DNA of 64,000 nt from Chordicoccus furentiruminis. GTDB lineage: Bacteria > Bacillota > Clostridia > Lachnospirales > Lachnospiraceae. Below the pieces are notes generated by a model. It made no database searches. It was not told the origin of the DNA and saw only the letters and a list, made by a program, of their open reading frames with translations. The stretch is taken from NCBI RefSeq assembly GCF_019355395.1, contig NZ_CP048829.1:992001-1056000 (forward strand), given 5' to 3'. The position numbers and the translations under genes were made by a program. Positions 33,296-43,282 of the stretch are shown here, piece by piece; the stretch's first letter is position 1, and every line of letters begins with the position of its first letter.

Positions 33296-35962
33296 TCAGT
33301 GCCCCTGATACTGCTGAAGCTGCGCCTCGATCTGGCGCTTTCTGTTCTGATAGTCGACCAGCTTCGCACGCTCGGCCTCCACCTTGGCCGCGGGTGCCTT
33401 GTTCACGAAATTCGGGTTGCCGAGCATACCGTTCGACCGCGCGATCTCCCGATCCATCTTCTCGTTCTCCGCCGTCAGACGGGCGATCTCCTTCTCCCGG
33501 TCCACCAGCTCTTCAAGCGGAATATAGGCTGTCGCGCTGCTGGTCACCACCGATACCGCGTCCTCCGCGACGCCGGTCTTGTCCTCCTGCACCGTGATCG
33601 TCCGGGCGAAAACCATTCTCTCGATATCGCCCAGCGACGCCGTCAGCTTCCGGAGCTCCTCTGTGGCGGCCGCGTCCCGTCCCACGAGAATCAGATCGGT
33701 CTTCGTCTTCGCCGGCACGTTCATCTCCGTCCGGACGTTGCGGATCCCGCGCACAAGCTCCTGATAGCCGCTGATCAGCTTCTCGTCCTCCGGGAAGGAG
33801 CGCGCCGGGTCGAAAACCGGCCAGGACGCGGTCATCACCGTCTCCGCGTCCGGGTAAAGCGTGCAGTAGATTTCCTCCGTGATGAACGGCATGAAGGGAT
33901 GCAGCAGCTTCATCGAGTCACCCAGCACCTTCTTCAGCGTCCAGAGCGCCGCGTTCTTCGCCCGGCGTCCTTCCTCCGTCGTGTCGCCGAAACGGAGCTT
34001 CACCATCTCGATGTACCAGTCGCAGAACTCATCCCAGAGGAAGTCATGGACCTTCTGCACCGCGATGCCCAGCTCATAGCGCTCCATGTTGTCGGTGACA
34101 TCCCGGATCACGGTGTTCAGCCGGGAGAGAATCCAGCGGTCCGCCGGGGTGAAGTCGTCCTGATCCGGAGCGCTCAGCTCTCCCTCCGGCAGATTCATCA
34201 TGATGAAGCGGCTCGCGTTCCAGATCTTGTTGGCAAAGTTGCGGCTGGCCTCCACCTGTTCCCAGTAGAACCGCATATCGTTTCCGGGTGCATTCCCCGT
34301 CATCAGCGTGAGCCGCAGCGCGTCCGCCCCGTACCGGTCGATGACCTCCAGCGGATCGATGCCGTTGCCCAGCGACTTCGACATCTTCCGGCCCTGGGAA
34401 TCCCGGACCAGTCCGTGAATCAGGACATGATGGAACGGGCACTTCCCGGTCTGCTCATAGCCGGAGAAGACCATCCGGACGACCCAGAAGAAGATGATGT
34501 CGTAGCCCGTCACGAGCACGTCCGTCGGGTAGAAATAGTCATATTCCGGCGTTTTCTTCGGCCATCCCAGTGTCGAGAAGGGCCAGAGTGCCGAAGAGAA
34601 CCAGGTATCCAGCGTATCCGGATCCTGATCAAACTCATGGCCGCCGCAGTCCGGACAGGTATCCGGCATCTCCCTCGCCACGACCATCTTCCCGCAGTGC
34701 CGGCAGTAATAGGCCGGGATCCGATGGCCCCACCAGAGCTGTCTCGAGATGCACCAGTCATGGATATTTTCCAGCCAGTGCAGATAGATCTTGGTGTACC
34801 GTTCCGGCACGAAGGTGAGATCGCCGTTCTTCACGGCCTCGATCGCCGGCTTCGCCATCTCGTCCATACGGACGAACCACTGCTGCTTGATCATCGGTTC
34901 CACCGTGGTGCCGCAGCGGTCATGGGTACCGACGGCGTGCGTATGGGGCACCACCTTCACCAGAAGGCCCTGACGGTCCAGCTCCTCCACCATCCGCTTC
35001 CGGGCCTCGTAGCGGTCCAGTCCGGCGTAGACGCCGCAGCGGCTGTTCATGGTGCCGTCGTCGTTCAGAATGTTGATCTCCTCGAGATGATGGCGTTTCC
35101 CCACCTCGAAATCGTTGGGGTCGTGAGCCGGCGTGATCTTCACGCAGCCGGTGCCGAAATCCCGGTCCACATATTCGTCGGTGATCACCGGAATCACCCG
35201 GTCGGTGAGCGGCAGACGCAGCTGCTTCCCGATCAGATGCTGATAGCGGGGATCCTCCGGATTCACCGCCACGGCCGTGTCGCCGAGCATCGTCTCCGGG
35301 CGGGTCGTGGCGATCTCCACGAACTGCCCTTCTTCGCCGACGATGGGATAATTGATATGCCAGAAGAAGCCGTCCTGGTCCTCGTGCTCCACCTCGGCGT
35401 CCGAGATCGTGGTCTGGCACTTCGGGCACCAGTTGACGATCCTCGAGCCCTTGTAGATGTACCCTTTCTCATACAGCTTCAGGAAAACCTCGAGCACCGC
35501 GTCCGAGCAGCCCTCGTCCATCGTGAAGCGCTCCCGCTCCCAGTCCGCCGATGAGCCCAGCTTGTGCAGCTGGCGGATGATCCGGCCGCCGTACTCCTTT
35601 CTCCAGTCCCAGCAGTACTTCAGGAACTCGTCCCGCCCGATCTTCTCCTTGTCGATGCCCTTCTCGCGGAGCGCGTTCGTCACCTTCACCTCGGTGGCGA
35701 TGGCGGCGTGGTCCGTACCCGGCTGCCACAGCGCCTCATAGCCCTGCATCCGTTTCCAGCGAATCAGGATGTCCTGCATCGTGTTATCGAGCGCGTGCCC
35801 CATATGGAGCTGGCCCGTGATGTTGGGCGGCGGCATCACGATCGTGAACGGTTTCCTGTCCGGATTCACCTTCGCGTGAAAATAGCCCCCGTCCAGCCAT
35901 TTCTGGTAGAGACGGTCCTCCAGTCCCTTCGGGTCGTACGTCTTTGCGAGTTCCTTCTTCAT
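33296..35962 (-). CDS. valS: valyl-tRNA synthetase
   Basis: ValRS charges tRNA-Val and edits mischarged threonine. A class I enzyme of 888 aa with the HIGH-type motif PPPNITGQLHMGHALDN, the KMSKS motif GRKMSKSLGNGIDP, the editing domain between them, the zinc-type cysteines (CRHCGKM, CPDCGG) and a C-terminal coiled coil (LVDREKEIARLTAENEKMDR). There is no room for a T-box leader: telA ends 42 nt upstream and I see no T-box motif before xpaC. It is co-directional with xpaC-telA and the cell-wall genes downstream. Confidence 0.98.
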   Translation of the reverse strand: MKKELAKTYDPKGLEDRLYQKWLDGGYFHAKVNPDRKPFTIVMPPPNITGQLHMGHALDNTMQDILIRWKRMQGYEALWQPGTDHAAIATEVKVTNALREKGIDKEKIGRDEFLKYCWDWRKEYGGRIIRQLHKLGSSADWERERFTMDEGCSDAVLEVFLKLYEKGYIYKGSRIVNWCPKCQTTISDAEVEHEDQDGFFWHINYPIVGEEGQFVEIATTRPETMLGDTAVAVNPEDPRYQHLIGKQLRLPLTDRVIPVITDEYVDRDFGTGCVKITPAHDPNDFEVGKRHHLEEINILNDDGTMNSRCGVYAGLDRYEARKRMVEELDRQGLLVKVVPHTHAVGTHDRCGTTVEPMIKQQWFVRMDEMAKPAIEAVKNGDLTFVPERYTKIYLHWLENIHDWCISRQLWWGHRIPAYYCRHCGKMVVAREMPDTCPDCGGHEFDQDPDTLDTWFSSALWPFSTLGWPKKTPEYDYFYPTDVLVTGYDIIFFWVVRMVFSGYEQTGKCPFHHVLIHGLVRDSQGRKMSKSLGNGIDPLEVIDRYGADALRLTLMTGNAPGNDMRFYWEQVEASRNFANKIWNASRFIMMNLPEGELSAPDQDDFTPADRWILSRLNTVIRDVTDNMERYELGIAVQKVHDFLWDEFCDWYIEMVKLRFGDTTEEGRRAKNAALWTLKKVLGDSMKLLHPFMPFITEEIYCTLYPDAETVMTASWPVFDPARSFPEDEKLISGYQELVRGIRNVRTEMNVPAKTKTDLILVGRDAAATEELRKLTASLGDIERMVFARTITVQEDKTGVAEDAVSVVTSSATAYIPLEELVDREKEIARLTAENEKMDREIARSNGMLGNPNFVNKAPAAKVEAERAKLVDYQNRKRQIEAQLQQYQGH

Positions 35963-36004
35963 GTTGTCAGCTTTCTCCTTACTGTAAGAAATGCAGTTCT
36001 CGAT

Positions 36005-37330
36005 TTATTCCTCCCACGGAGCCTTTGCGGCTTCGCCGGCCGGGTCACGGAGCGAACCGGGCTCTTCCCCGGCCTCCGTCTTCTCTTTCCGGTCGGACGG
36101 CGCCTCCTCCGCGGATTCTGACCACGCGGGCGAACCGGACGGCTCCCGGACTTCCGGACCTTCAGCTCCGGCCGCCGCCTTCCCGCTCCCGTCCTGCGGC
36201 GCGGGGCGCATCTCGAGAAGCTTCTTCCTGAGCTGCGTCTCCAGAGCGGCAAGGTCCTTCTCGGCCTGAAGACGTTTCTCCCTTCCCTCCGTCTGAATCC
36301 GGGTCACCTCATCCAGCGTCTGGATCAGCGACTCGTTCGTCGCCTTCAGCGTCTCCATATCGACGATTCCCCGCTCGGAAGCCTTCGCTGCAGCGACGGT
36401 GGTGCTCTTCAGCTTCTCCGCGTTCTTCAGAAGAAGCTGATTGGTCATATCCGTGACCTCGCTCTCCGCCTGGGCGGCGCGGCCGGAATTTTCAAGGCCG
36501 AGCGCCAGCACCATCTGGTTCTTCCAGAGCGGAATCGTGTTGACAACGGTGGACTGGATCTTTTCCACCATAACCGAGTCATTGTTCTGGATCATCCGGA
36601 TCTGCGGGGCGGTCTGCATCGCGACCGTTCTCGTGAGCTCCAGATCGTGAATCTTCTTCTCGAACCGGACGATCTGGTTCTCGAAATCCCGGGCCGCCTC
36701 GGCGTCCTCGGTGAGCCCCGATTCCTTTGCCTTCTGGGCGAGAGCGGGAAGCGTCGTGTTCCGGGCCTCCTCGATCTTCACGCGGCCCGCCGCGATATAC
36801 ATCGAGAGGTTCCGGTAATACTCGAGGTTCTGGTCGTACATCCGGTCCAGCATCGCCACGTCCTTCAGAAGGCGGACCTGATGCGTCTTCAGCATGTCGG
36901 CCACCTTGTCCACATTGGCCGATGCCGTCTCGTAGCCGGTCATCAGCTCCTCCATCTTCTTCGCCGGCTTCCTGAAAAGGCCGAAGAAGCCGCTCTTTTC
37001 CGGCTTCGTCTCCGGGCTGAAGGATTTCAGATCCGTGATCACACCCGTCAGCAGCGCTCCGGTTTCCCCCAGATCCTGCGTCTTCACGCTGTTCAGGATC
37101 GAGTCGGAGAAGTCAGCCATCTTCTTCTGCACGCCGCTGCCGTAGCTGATCACCGTCTGCGTGTCGCTGATCCGGATCGTCTCCGCGAAGCTGCGGATCT
37201 GCGCCTTCTCAGTCTCGGAAAAATGCCCGGTCCGCTCGATCGGATCCGGAGACAGGCTGTCGGTTCCGGTCATCAGCGCATCCGTTCCCGCTGCCGCCGT
37301 TTCTGTCCTCTTCTCTGCTTCCATACGCAT
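36005..37330 (-). CDS. telA: TelA-family toxic anion resistance protein
   Basis: A 441-aa largely helical cytoplasmic protein of the TelA (KlaA, YaaN) family, linked to tellurite and envelope-stress tolerance, with unknown biochemistry. Typical segments are ISYGSGVQKKMADFSDSILN, KSGFFGLFRKPAKKMEELMT, LEYYRNLSMYIAAGRVKIEE and NTIPLWKNQMVLALGLENSG. About 65 residues at the C-terminus are low-complexity and acidic, beyond the family core. It follows xpaC after 45 nt, a pairing also seen in Bacillus (xpaC-yaaN). Confidence 0.92.
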   Translation of the reverse strand: MRMEAEKRTETAAAGTDALMTGTDSLSPDPIERTGHFSETEKAQIRSFAETIRISDTQTVISYGSGVQKKMADFSDSILNSVKTQDLGETGALLTGVITDLKSFSPETKPEKSGFFGLFRKPAKKMEELMTGYETASANVDKVADMLKTHQVRLLKDVAMLDRMYDQNLEYYRNLSMYIAAGRVKIEEARNTTLPALAQKAKESGLTEDAEAARDFENQIVRFEKKIHDLELTRTVAMQTAPQIRMIQNNDSVMVEKIQSTVVNTIPLWKNQMVLALGLENSGRAAQAESEVTDMTNQLLLKNAEKLKSTTVAAAKASERGIVDMETLKATNESLIQTLDEVTRIQTEGREKRLQAEKDLAALETQLRKKLLEMRPAPQDGSGKAAAGAEGPEVREPSGSPAWSESAEEAPSDRKEKTEAGEEPGSLRDPAGEAAKAPWEE

Positions 37331-37375
37331 CCTTTCCGCCTTGATCGGCTTTTGTTCTTTTCCTCAGGTCCACCC

Positions 37376-38515
37376 TCATGCCCGGGCGCCAAGGTCGTCC
37401 TTCGTGAGCCCCTCCTGCTTCATCATCATCTTCATCACCTGAATATCCGCGCTCACATCCATCGCCTGATCGCGGAAGAAGCCGTCAAGCAGCTTCCCGA
37501 AGGCGTCGTTGATGGAGTCGAGCGAATCGGCGATCTCCTTCTTTGACCGGCGGACCGTCTCGCCGTCCGCCCCCTGCCGGTCCATCTCCGCATAGGCGCT
37601 GACCAGCTTCGCCGTGGTGGGAAGATAATAATTCATAAACATGCCGAGCCGGGACGCCAGAGACGGACGGCTTTTCACCTCGCTGAAAATCCGGCGCACG
37701 GTTTCCTCCATCCGGTCCAGCTTGTCCGAGATCGCCGGATCGCCGATCTCGTCGTTGGCCCGGCGGATCGTTTCGATGTAAGCCTCGCCCTTCGTCAGAA
37801 TGTCGCGGACCTCCGGCGCGATCTGCTCCTCCTTCTTTCTGGCCGCCTCTTCCGCTTCCTTTCTTTCCCTGTCCCGCGCCGCGGCCGCCTGATACTGGAG
37901 ATAAAGCTCGTCCGAAGCGATAAAGCAGCTCTTCGCCGCATCAAAATGCCCCTGACGGATCTTTCCCTCGCGGCAGAAGCCCTCGAGGTCCTCCACAGCC
38001 TGCGCTTCCGTCCGGCCTGCGGCCCGGGCGAGATCCTTTACGCCCGCGTACAGCCGGGGCAGCAGCATCTCCCGGTAGATCCGGAACCGTTCCGCCTTCT
38101 TTCCGGCGCGGAATCCCCGGACGGCCAGCAGAGCGCCCAGCGCCGCCGCCGCGCCGAAGCAGGCGGCAAGCGGCATCATCAGCGAGGTGACATGCGCAGC
38201 GAGCAGCCCGAACCCCAGCGTCATCAGACCGAAGATCACGGCCAGCGCCGCCCCCACTATACCAAGGATCTTTTTCCCCTCGGCGCCGTCCGGCGCGGCG
38301 AAGAACCGCTCCGGATGCGCGGTCTGGGGCGGCACGGCCGGCTTTGTCTCCTGACCGCCGCTCCGGGACCCGTCCGGGTCCAGCGCGGACAGGGCCGCGT
38401 GACGGATGATCCCTCCGATCGTCGCGCTCAGTCCGGAAAAGTCCTTCGTGCTCATGGCTTCATCCACCGCGTCGGCTGCCTGCTGCGCGGCCCGCTTCAT
38501 CTCATCCTGTATCAC
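37376..38515 (-). CDS. xpaC: XpaC-family protein (5-bromo-4-chloroindolyl phosphate hydrolysis protein)
   Basis: A 379-aa protein with a disordered N-terminus and two closely spaced membrane helices (KKILGIVGAALAVIFGLMTL, then MMPLAACFGAAAALGALLAV). A large cytoplasmic helical domain with SRLGMFMNYYLPTTAKLVSA is the XpaC family signature. The name comes from a phenotype in Bacillus; no catalytic motif is evident. It is paired with telA downstream and probably heads the long operon running to crh. Its upstream region is shared with the divergent S1-domain gene. Confidence 0.88.
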   Translation of the reverse strand: MIQDEMKRAAQQAADAVDEAMSTKDFSGLSATIGGIIRHAALSALDPDGSRSGGQETKPAVPPQTAHPERFFAAPDGAEGKKILGIVGAALAVIFGLMTLGFGLLAAHVTSLMMPLAACFGAAAALGALLAVRGFRAGKKAERFRIYREMLLPRLYAGVKDLARAAGRTEAQAVEDLEGFCREGKIRQGHFDAAKSCFIASDELYLQYQAAAARDRERKEAEEAARKKEEQIAPEVRDILTKGEAYIETIRRANDEIGDPAISDKLDRMEETVRRIFSEVKSRPSLASRLGMFMNYYLPTTAKLVSAYAEMDRQGADGETVRRSKKEIADSLDSINDAFGKLLDGFFRDQAMDVSADIQVMKMMMKQEGLTKDDLGARA

Positions 38516-38813
38516 GTCGTCTCTCCGTGTGTGGCAGACCGTTTTCCGGTCTCATGCTGCACCAAAAGAAGCACATATATATCGATACTATATCACATTC
38601 GCGCCGGCAATTCACTAGCCACTCTGTCGAATTGCGGAGGGCCGCTCCGGCTGTCTTCCGAATTGCCGCCATTTTTCAAAAATTCCGTCCGACACGCGAA
38701 AAATATGGTACACTCTCCATAAGCAGGCCTTCTGTATCTGCACGTCTGACGTCCGCAGAAGCAGGAAGACTTTTTATTATTTAACTCGTATAGCAGGGAG
38801 GAGTAGATCAGTT
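38516..38813. other. divergent intergenic region between xpaC and the S1-domain gene
   Basis: 298 nt with no gene. It is AT-richer than its surroundings. Possible -10 elements are TATAGT for xpaC (minus, around 38585-38592) and TACACT for the S1 gene (38709-38714), but neither has a convincing -35. I see no T-box or riboswitch motif. Confidence 0.35.
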
Positions 38814-39722
38814 ATGGCAGAAGTAGAAACCATGGCCATGCACGATGCTGAGATTGATCAGCAGACAAGGAAGCTCCACGAGGGGGAGCTCGTCACCGGC
38901 GTCGTCGCCGGCGTGTCGGATTCGGAGGTGACCGTTGACCTCGGCACCTACGCGTCCGGCATCATCCGCGCACTGGATTATTCCGCGGATCCGGGATTTT
39001 CACTGAAGAACGATGTCCATGTGGGCGACGAGGTGAGCGCGGTCGTGCTCCGGGCGGAGGACGGCAACGGCAATATCCTCCTGTCCCGCCGTGAGGCGGT
39101 CGAGCAGCAGGCATGGGATCGGTTCCAGAAAATGATGGAGGACGGAACCGTCACCGACGTCAAGGTCGCCGATGCGGTCAAGGGCGGCGTCGTGGCGTAT
39201 CTGGACGGCATCCGCGCGTTCATCCCGGCTTCCCATCTCGCGCTCAGCTATGTGGAGGATCTGAACACCTTCAAGGGAAAGACCGTTCCGGTCCGGATCA
39301 TCACGGTGGACCCGGAGAAGAAGCGTCTGGTTCTCTCCTCCCGTGAGGTGCTCCGCGAGCGCAGAGAGGCGGAGAAGGCGGAGCGGATCTCCAACATCCA
39401 TCCGGGCCTTGTGACCGAGGGAACCGTACAGTCCCTGCAGCCCTACGGCGCGTTCGTCTCGCTGGGCGACGGGGTGGACGGTCTTGTCCATATCTCCCAG
39501 ATCTCTTCCGCAAAGCGCCTGAATCATCCGAAGGAAGCGCTTGAGGTCGGCCAGAAGGTCAAGGTGAAGGTCACCGGCGTGAAGGACGGCAAGATCTCCC
39601 TTTCCATGAAGGCACTGGACGAAGCGGCCGCCGAGCCGGTTGAGGAGGAGCGCGTCGAACTTCCGAAGGAAGAAGCGCTGACCACCAGTCTGGGCTCCCT
39701 GCTGAAGAACATTCATCTGTGA
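38814..39722 (+). CDS. S1 RNA-binding domain protein (short ribosomal protein S1 homologue)
   Basis: A 302-aa protein with three S1 OB-fold repeats at about residues 22-90 (GELVTGVVAGVSDSEVTVDL), 107-174 and 195-265 (GTVQSLQPYGAFVSLGDGVD, then GLVHISQISS), and a short acidic tail ending LLKNIHL. It resembles the reduced S1-like proteins (YpfD type) of Firmicutes, thought to bind RNA on or near the ribosome. GGGAGGAG lies about 12 nt before the ATG; a second in-frame ATG six codons later is possible. It is transcribed away from xpaC and ends at two stacked hairpins. Confidence 0.9.
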   Translation: MAEVETMAMHDAEIDQQTRKLHEGELVTGVVAGVSDSEVTVDLGTYASGIIRALDYSADPGFSLKNDVHVGDEVSAVVLRAEDGNGNILLSRREAVEQQAWDRFQKMMEDGTVTDVKVADAVKGGVVAYLDGIRAFIPASHLALSYVEDLNTFKGKTVPVRIITVDPEKKRLVLSSREVLRERREAEKAERISNIHPGLVTEGTVQSLQPYGAFVSLGDGVDGLVHISQISSAKRLNHPKEALEVGQKVKVKVTGVKDGKISLSMKALDEAAAEPVEEERVELPKEEALTTSLGSLLKNIHL

Positions 39723-39738
39723 GAACAGTCCCGGCCGT

Positions 39739-39765
39739 CCGGGAACGGCGCTCCGCCGTTCCCGG
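39739..39765 (+). terminator. first hairpin after the S1-domain gene
   Basis: The arms 39739-39750 and 39754-39765 form a 12-bp perfect stem with a CTC loop 16 nt after the stop. No T-run follows. A stronger terminator comes next. Confidence 0.45.
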
Positions 39766-39774
39766 AACCGGAGG

Positions 39775-39819
39775 AAAGAAGGGCGCCCGCCGGATCACAT
39801 CCGGCGGGCGCCCTTCTTT
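39775..39819. terminator. bidirectional intrinsic terminator between the S1-domain gene and secA
   Basis: A 21-bp stem (39775-39795 with 39799-39819) with a CAC loop, an A-run before and a T-run after. It separates convergent genes. Confidence 0.9.
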
Positions 39820-39856
39820 TGTATTCTGATTGTATTCTGTTCCGTTTCCGCCCCGT

Positions 39857-42466
39857 TCAGTCGTCGTAGCCCGGCAGCGGAGGCTGTCCCGGACGGCCAT
39901 GGCAGTTCTTGTACTTCTTTCCGCTTCCGCACGGGCATGGATCATTCGGATAAATCTTCCTGTGCTTGCGGGTCACCGGCTTTTTCACGCCGGCGTCGTC
40001 GTCCTTGTTCGTTCCGGTGACCTTGGCGGCGGGCTCGCGCTCCACCTTCTCCTGAAGCCGGACATGGAAGAGGACGCGGACCGTCTCCTCCTGAATCTGG
40101 TGCGTCATCTCCTCGAACATCTGGAAGCCGTACATCCGGTACTCGACCTTCGGATCATGCTGGGCAAAGGCCATCAGCCCGATGCCCTGACGAAGCTGCT
40201 CCATATCGTCGATATGGTTCATCCACCGCGCGTCGATGACGCGAAGCAGCACGACGCGCTCCAGCTCGCGGATCCGTTCCTCGCCCGGGAATGCATTCTC
40301 AAACTCCGCTTCCTTCTCCTCGTAGAGGGAGGCGGCCTCCTCCTTGATCAGCTGCTTCAGCTTGTCGCGGTTCATTCCGCTGACCGATTCCTCCGTCAGC
40401 GGCTTCACCGGGATCACCGGAAGCAGCAGCTGATTGAGGGATGTGAGGTCAAACTCGGAAGGATCCTGATCCTCGCCGATGGTCGTATCGACGAACCGCG
40501 AGATCACGGCGTCCGTCATCCCGAAGATCTGGTCGCGCATATTCTCGCCGTCCAGCACCTTGCGCCGCTGCTCGTAGATAATCTCACGCTGGTCGTTGTT
40601 GACCTGGTCGTATTCGAGCAGGTTCTTGCGGATTCCGAAGTTATTGCCCTCGATCTTCTCCTGCGCCTTCTCGATGGCGGAGGAGAGCATCTTGTGCTCG
40701 ATCTGCTCGCCTTCCGGCACGCCCAGCGCCTCAAACGTCTTGATCAGACGCTCCGATCCGAAGAGCCTCATCAGGTCGTCCTCGAGGGAGATGTAGAAGC
40801 GGGACTCACCCGGATCGCCCTGCCGTCCGGACCGGCCGCGGAGCTGATTGTCGATTCGCCGTGATTCATGCCGCTCGGTGCCGATGATCTTCAGGCCGCC
40901 CGCGGCTCTCGCCTCGTCATCCAGCTTGATATCGGTGCCGCGGCCCGCCATATTCGTCGCGATCGTGACCGCGCCGTGCTGACCGGCCTGCGCGACGATC
41001 TCCGCCTCCAGCTCGTGATACTTCGCGTTCAGCACGTTATGGGGAATTCCCTCCCGCTTCAGCAGCTTCGACACATGCTCGGAGACATCGATCGTGATCG
41101 TGCCGACCAGCACCGGCTGTCCCTTCGCATGCGCCTCCTTCACTGCCTCCACAACCGCGTGGTACTTCTCCTTCTTGGTCTTGAACACCGCATCGTTGTA
41201 GTCGATCCGCTGCACCGGCTTGTTGGTCGGGATCGTGACCACATCCATGCCGTAAATATCGCGGAACTCCTGCTCCTCCGTCGCGGCCGTACCGGTCATA
41301 CCGCACTTCTTCGCGAATTTGTTGAAGAAATTCTGGAAGGTGATGGTCGCCAGCGTCTTTGATTCCTGCTTGACCTTGACGTGTTCCTTGGCCTCAATGG
41401 CCTGGTGAAGCCCGTCGGAATAGCGGCGGCCGGGCATGATACGGCCCGTGAAATCGTCGACGATCAGGATCTGATCGTCCTTCACGACATAATCCTGATC
41501 CCTGTGCATCAGATAGTTCGCCCGGAGCGCGAGATCGACGCCGTGCTGGATCTCGAGGTTCTCCGCGTCGGACAGGTTGTCGATATGAAAATACTGCTCC
41601 ACCTTATGGACGCCCTGCTCGGTCAGCGTGACCAGCTTGTCCTTCTCGTTGACGATGAAATCGCCCGTCTCGGTGATCTCCTCGCCCATGATGGCGGCCA
41701 TCTTGGTCATCTCGCCGGACGCCTCGCCCCGCTCCAGCTGTTTGGCGAGCACATCGCAGACCTCATAGATCTTCGTGGACTTCCCGCTCTGACCGGAGAT
41801 GATCAGCGGCGTCCGCGCCTCGTCGATGAGCACCGAGTCCACCTCGTCGATGATGCAGTAGTGCAGCTCCCGCTGTACCAGCTGCTCCTTATAGAGCACC
41901 ATATTGTCGCGGAGGTAATCAAAGCCCAGCTCGTTGTTTGTGATGTAGGTGATGTCGCAGTTGTACTGCTCGCGCCGCTCCTCCGGTTTCATGTCCTGCA
42001 GCACGCAGCCCACTGTGAGTCCCAGAAAGCGGTGCACCGCGCCCATCCAGTTGGCATCGCGGTTCGCCAGATAATCGTTGACCGTGACGACATCGACACC
42101 CTTGCCCTCCAGCGCATTCAGGTACGCGGGCAGCGTACAGACCAGCGTCTTGCCTTCACCGGTCCGCATCTCGGCGATCCGTCCCTGATGAAGGATAATG
42201 CCGCCCATCAGCTGCACCCGGAAATGCTCCATGCCCAGCACGCGGCGGGCAGCCTCACGGTTCACGGCAAAGGCTTCGACAAGCAGATCATCCAGCGTCT
42301 CGCCCTTCGCGAGCCGGTCCTTGAACTCCTGTGTCTTGCCGCGGAGCTGCTCGTCCGTCAGCTCGACCATCTGCGGACGCAGCGCCTCGATCTTGTCGAC
42401 GAGGGGCAGAATCCGCTTCAGCTCATGCTCGCTGTGCGTGCCGAAAATCTTCGAAAATACACTCAT
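39857..42466 (-). CDS. secA: protein translocase subunit SecA
   Basis: SecA is the ATPase motor that pushes preproteins through SecYEG. 869 aa with Walker [16 protein letters not shown]-type [20 protein letters not shown], the helicase motif [10 protein letters not shown] and [20 protein letters not shown]. The C-terminal zinc-binding SEC-C motif [17 protein letters not shown] is intact and is known to bind SecB or ribosomes. It follows hpf after 219 nt that include the hpf terminator and an 18-bp GC palindrome. Confidence 0.98.
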   Translation of the reverse strand: MSVFSKIFGTHSEHELKRILPLVDKIEALRPQMVELTDEQLRGKTQEFKDRLAKGETLDDLLVEAFAVNREAARRVLGMEHFRVQLMGGIILHQGRIAEMRTGEGKTLVCTLPAYLNALEGKGVDVVTVNDYLANRDANWMGAVHRFLGLTVGCVLQDMKPEERREQYNCDITYITNNELGFDYLRDNMVLYKEQLVQRELHYCIIDEVDSVLIDEARTPLIISGQSGKSTKIYEVCDVLAKQLERGEASGEMTKMAAIMGEEITETGDFIVNEKDKLVTLTEQGVHKVEQYFHIDNLSDAENLEIQHGVDLALRANYLMHRDQDYVVKDDQILIVDDFTGRIMPGRRYSDGLHQAIEAKEHVKVKQESKTLATITFQNFFNKFAKKCGMTGTAATEEQEFRDIYGMDVVTIPTNKPVQRIDYNDAVFKTKKEKYHAVVEAVKEAHAKGQPVLVGTITIDVSEHVSKLLKREGIPHNVLNAKYHELEAEIVAQAGQHGAVTIATNMAGRGTDIKLDDEARAAGGLKIIGTERHESRRIDNQLRGRSGRQGDPGESRFYISLEDDLMRLFGSERLIKTFEALGVPEGEQIEHKMLSSAIEKAQEKIEGNNFGIRKNLLEYDQVNNDQREIIYEQRRKVLDGENMRDQIFGMTDAVISRFVDTTIGEDQDPSEFDLTSLNQLLLPVIPVKPLTEESVSGMNRDKLKQLIKEEAASLYEEKEAEFENAFPGEERIRELERVVLLRVIDARWMNHIDDMEQLRQGIGLMAFAQHDPKVEYRMYGFQMFEEMTHQIQEETVRVLFHVRLQEKVEREPAAKVTGTNKDDDAGVKKPVTRKHRKIYPNDPCPCGSGKKYKNCHGRPGQPPLPGYDD

Positions 42467-42504
42467 GTATGCTGTTCTCCATCTGTTCTTCTGTGTGAAT
42501 CCAT

Positions 42505-42522
42505 CCGGCCGGATCCGGCCGG
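42505..42522. repeat. 18-bp GC-rich palindrome in the secA leader
   Basis: CCGGCCGGATCCGGCCGG is a perfect palindrome about 39 nt upstream of the secA ATG. A related GGATCCGGCCGG sequence occurs near 45978 before the dapA promoter. It may simply be a hairpin in the secA mRNA leader. Confidence 0.35.
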
Positions 42523-42626
42523 GATAAAGGATGCCGGCTGCGCGGAGTGCGGGCCGCCCGCAAGAGCGGCCGTTCCCGCTCCGTACGCCATTTTGCTATT
42601 ATACCCCATGGCAGAACACAAGACAA

Positions 42627-42651
42627 GGCCGGACCCCTTACGGATCCGGCC
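42627..42651 (-). terminator. intrinsic terminator after hpf
   Basis: A 10-bp stem (42627-42636 with 42642-42651) is followed on the minus strand by TTGTCTTGTGTTCTG, which is U-rich. It lies about 35 nt beyond the hpf stop. Confidence 0.7.
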
Positions 42652-42685
42652 CCGCCGTCTCCCGCGCCGCCCGCGCGGTCTTCTG

Positions 42686-43222
42686 TTACGCTTCCGGCTC
42701 AATCAGGCCGTAGGCGCCGTCCTTTCTCTTGTAAACCACATTCGTCGCCCCCGTTTCCGCATTCACGAAGACAAAGAACGAGTGCCCGAGCAGCTCCATC
42801 TGCACGCAGGCGTCCTCCGGATAAAGCGGCTTGATATCAAACTTCTTGGTACGAAGAATCCGGATCTCCTCGTCCTCCCCGTCATCCTGATCAAGGAACG
42901 CCTTCTGCAGACTTCCTCCCGCCTGATGACGGTCGACCAGCTTCGTCTTGTAGCGTCTGAGCTGACGTTCGATGACCTCCTCCACCAGATCGATGGACAT
43001 ATACATATCGCTGCTGACCTGCTCGGAACGGATGATCGTTCCCTTCATCGGGATCGTGACCTCGATCTTCTGCCTGTCCTTCTCCACCGAGAGTGTGACG
43101 TTCACCTGGGTATCCGGCGTAAAATAGCGTTCCAGCTTCCCGAGCTTCTCTTCAACCTGTCTGCGGAGCCGTTCGGTGATCTCAATGTTCTTGCCGCTGA
43201 TTACAAACTTCATACCAGTCAC
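42686..43222 (-). CDS. hpf: ribosome hibernation promoting factor, long form
   Basis: Long HPF dimerises 70S ribosomes into inactive 100S particles. The N-terminal S30EA domain (MKFVISGKNIEITERLRRQV, VNVTLSVEKDRQKIEVTIPM) occupies about the first 100 residues. A linker leads to the C-terminal dimerisation domain (IRILRTKKFDIKPLYPEDAC, HSFFVFVNAETGATNVVYKR, DGAYGLIEPE). 178 aa is the expected long-form length. It is a single-gene unit with its own promoter and terminator. GAAGAGGTGAC precedes the ATG. Confidence 0.96.
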   Translation of the reverse strand: MTGMKFVISGKNIEITERLRRQVEEKLGKLERYFTPDTQVNVTLSVEKDRQKIEVTIPMKGTIIRSEQVSSDMYMSIDLVEEVIERQLRRYKTKLVDRHQAGGSLQKAFLDQDDGEDEEIRILRTKKFDIKPLYPEDACVQMELLGHSFFVFVNAETGATNVVYKRKDGAYGLIEPEA

Positions 43223-43282
43223 CTCTTCTTCGTTTTATTGTCCAAAAATATCGCGATGGTGCCTGCTGTTTTTGGTAAATTC

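Noticed and set aside
31043-35554. A 1503-codon open frame on the plus strand opposite the LtaS-like gene and valS
   Set aside because: It is the antisense shadow of two well-supported genes. The protein is Arg/Leu/His-rich with no domain, an artefact of GC-rich codon use.
35963-36004. T-box leader before valS
   Set aside because: The gap to telA is 42 nt and has no T-box sequence.
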